Below, in pieces: positions 24,063-24,514 of a DNA stretch of 24,514 nt. This stretch comes from a virus: the IMG/VR virus record IMGVR_UViG_3300028557_000186, positions 1 through 24,514 of that record; one strand, given 5' to 3'. The translations under genes and the position numbers were made by a program. The notes under the pieces are model-generated. The model saw only the letters and a program-made list of their open reading frames with translations, ran no database searches and had not been told where the DNA came from. Numbering within the stretch: position 1 is the stretch's first letter; each line of letters opens with the position of its first letter.

Positions 24063-24514
24063 GACTCCAAAGCGGCGAGCATTGCGGGGTCCTTAGGCAT
24101 GGGCCGGCCGTCGCCAGTGGGCTTGGCCAGCTCGTCTTTGAGGTACTCGGGCTTGAGCGCTTGCCAGCCGTGCTCAACGCCGGCATGGGCCAGCAGCATT
24201 TGCTGCCATTTGGGCAGCGCTGACACCCGCTGAACAGATGCCTCCCATGCCGCCTTGGTCCAAGTGGCATTGGCGCGGTGCTTGCTCTTGCGGCTCTCGT
24301 TCCACCACTGCACCAGCAGCAGCTGGGCCTCGGCGCACACGTTCACCAAGCAGTCCTCGTCGAGGCTGGCCTGGTAGCGAGCGGTGGCCGCAACCTTTTT
24401 CGTGGGCTCAGGAATATGGTCTGGCACCACCTCGAGCAGAGGCGGTGGGGGAGGTGGTGCGCCTAGTTCCACGTAGCCAGCAGCGCGGCCGGCGTAGATC
24501 GCCACACGTTCAAA
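24041..24514 (-). CDS. Hypothetical protein, 5' end beyond window (157 codons visible)
   Basis: The frame is open at the window edge, so the true start may lie outside; an in-window GTG at 24505 is possible but weak. Visible parts: a polyproline GAPPPPPPLLEVVPDHIPEP, then a Trp-rich helical region (QWWNESRKSKHRANATWTKA, LPKWQQMLLAHAGVEHGWQA) and basic/acidic C-terminus. The Trp-rich domain after a proline linker recalls C-terminal parts of phage replication or loader proteins, but I cannot assign it. Confidence 0.6.
   Translation of the reverse strand, partial: FERVAIYAGRAAGYVELGAPPPPPPLLEVVPDHIPEPTKKVAATARYQASLDEDCLVNVCAEAQLLLVQWWNESRKSKHRANATWTKAAWEASVQRVSALPKWQQMLLAHAGVEHGWQALKPEYLKDELAKPTGDGRPMPKDPAMLAALESWPDKAA

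Noticed and set aside
1-24514. CRISPR array, tRNA, insertion sequence, integrase or attachment site
   Set aside because: No regularly spaced direct repeats, cloverleaf, transposase or recombinase motifs were seen; almost all sequence is filled by minus-strand phage genes.

Overview
The window is one densely packed, single-direction block of a T7-like podovirus (Autographivirales-type) genome. Every gene I can support is read from the minus strand, so in transcription order the window runs from base 24514 down to base 1. Gene order follows phage T7 from about gene 5.x to gene 17: 5'-3' exonuclease (gp6-like), small proteins, portal (gp8), scaffold (gp9), major capsid (gp10), tail tubes A and B (gp11, gp12), gp13-like, gp14-like, gp15-like, two giant internal/ejection proteins (gp16 position) and the tail fibre (gp17). 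The sequence is GC-rich (about 60% by eye). Capsid, tail and tail-fibre architecture, and the lysozyme-like domain, resemble those I know from T7-like cyanophages. A phage of a GC-rich (freshwater or brackish) Synechococcus/Cyanobium-like host is my best guess, but no host marker gene is present and the host stays an inference.

Layout. Bases 24514-21873 hold eight small to medium genes, mostly of unknown function, joined by short overlaps or ATGA/TAATG/GTGA stop-start junctions and ending in the exonuclease. The cluster includes two tiny genes of 39 and 40 codons recognised by their junctions. Bases 21894-20314 hold a 75-aa protein and three consecutive short, Gln-rich proteins that share an N-terminal MC(S/F)GG and a C-terminal GLNI motif. 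Bases 20312-16700 are the head module (portal, scaffold, capsid). An RNA hairpin lies between scaffold and capsid, and an intrinsic terminator follows the capsid gene, the place of T7 T-phi. Bases 16596-13437 are the tail tubes. Bases 13440-2844 are the internal virion/ejection proteins. Bases 2802-1 are the tail fibre, whose C-terminal end lies beyond the window.

How it works together. Portal, scaffold and capsid build the head. Tail tubes A and B form the short tail. The gp13/14/15 and two roughly 1000-aa proteins would be ejected to form the channel through the cell envelope, with a peptidoglycan hydrolase domain at the C-terminus of the gp15-position protein. The fibre binds the host surface. 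Replication genes (RNA and DNA polymerases) and most lysis genes are not in the window.

Most interesting points: (1) a strong Shine-Dalgarno plus ATG inside the gp15-like gene, exactly at the border of its lysozyme-like domain, which could yield a free 169-aa lysozyme; (2) the hydrolase domain sits on the gp15-position protein rather than on gp16 as in T7; (3) three tandem MCxGG...GLNI proteins, two of whose C-terminal codons also form the ribosome-binding site of the next gene; (4) gp16 is replaced by two giant adjacent genes joined by TAATG.
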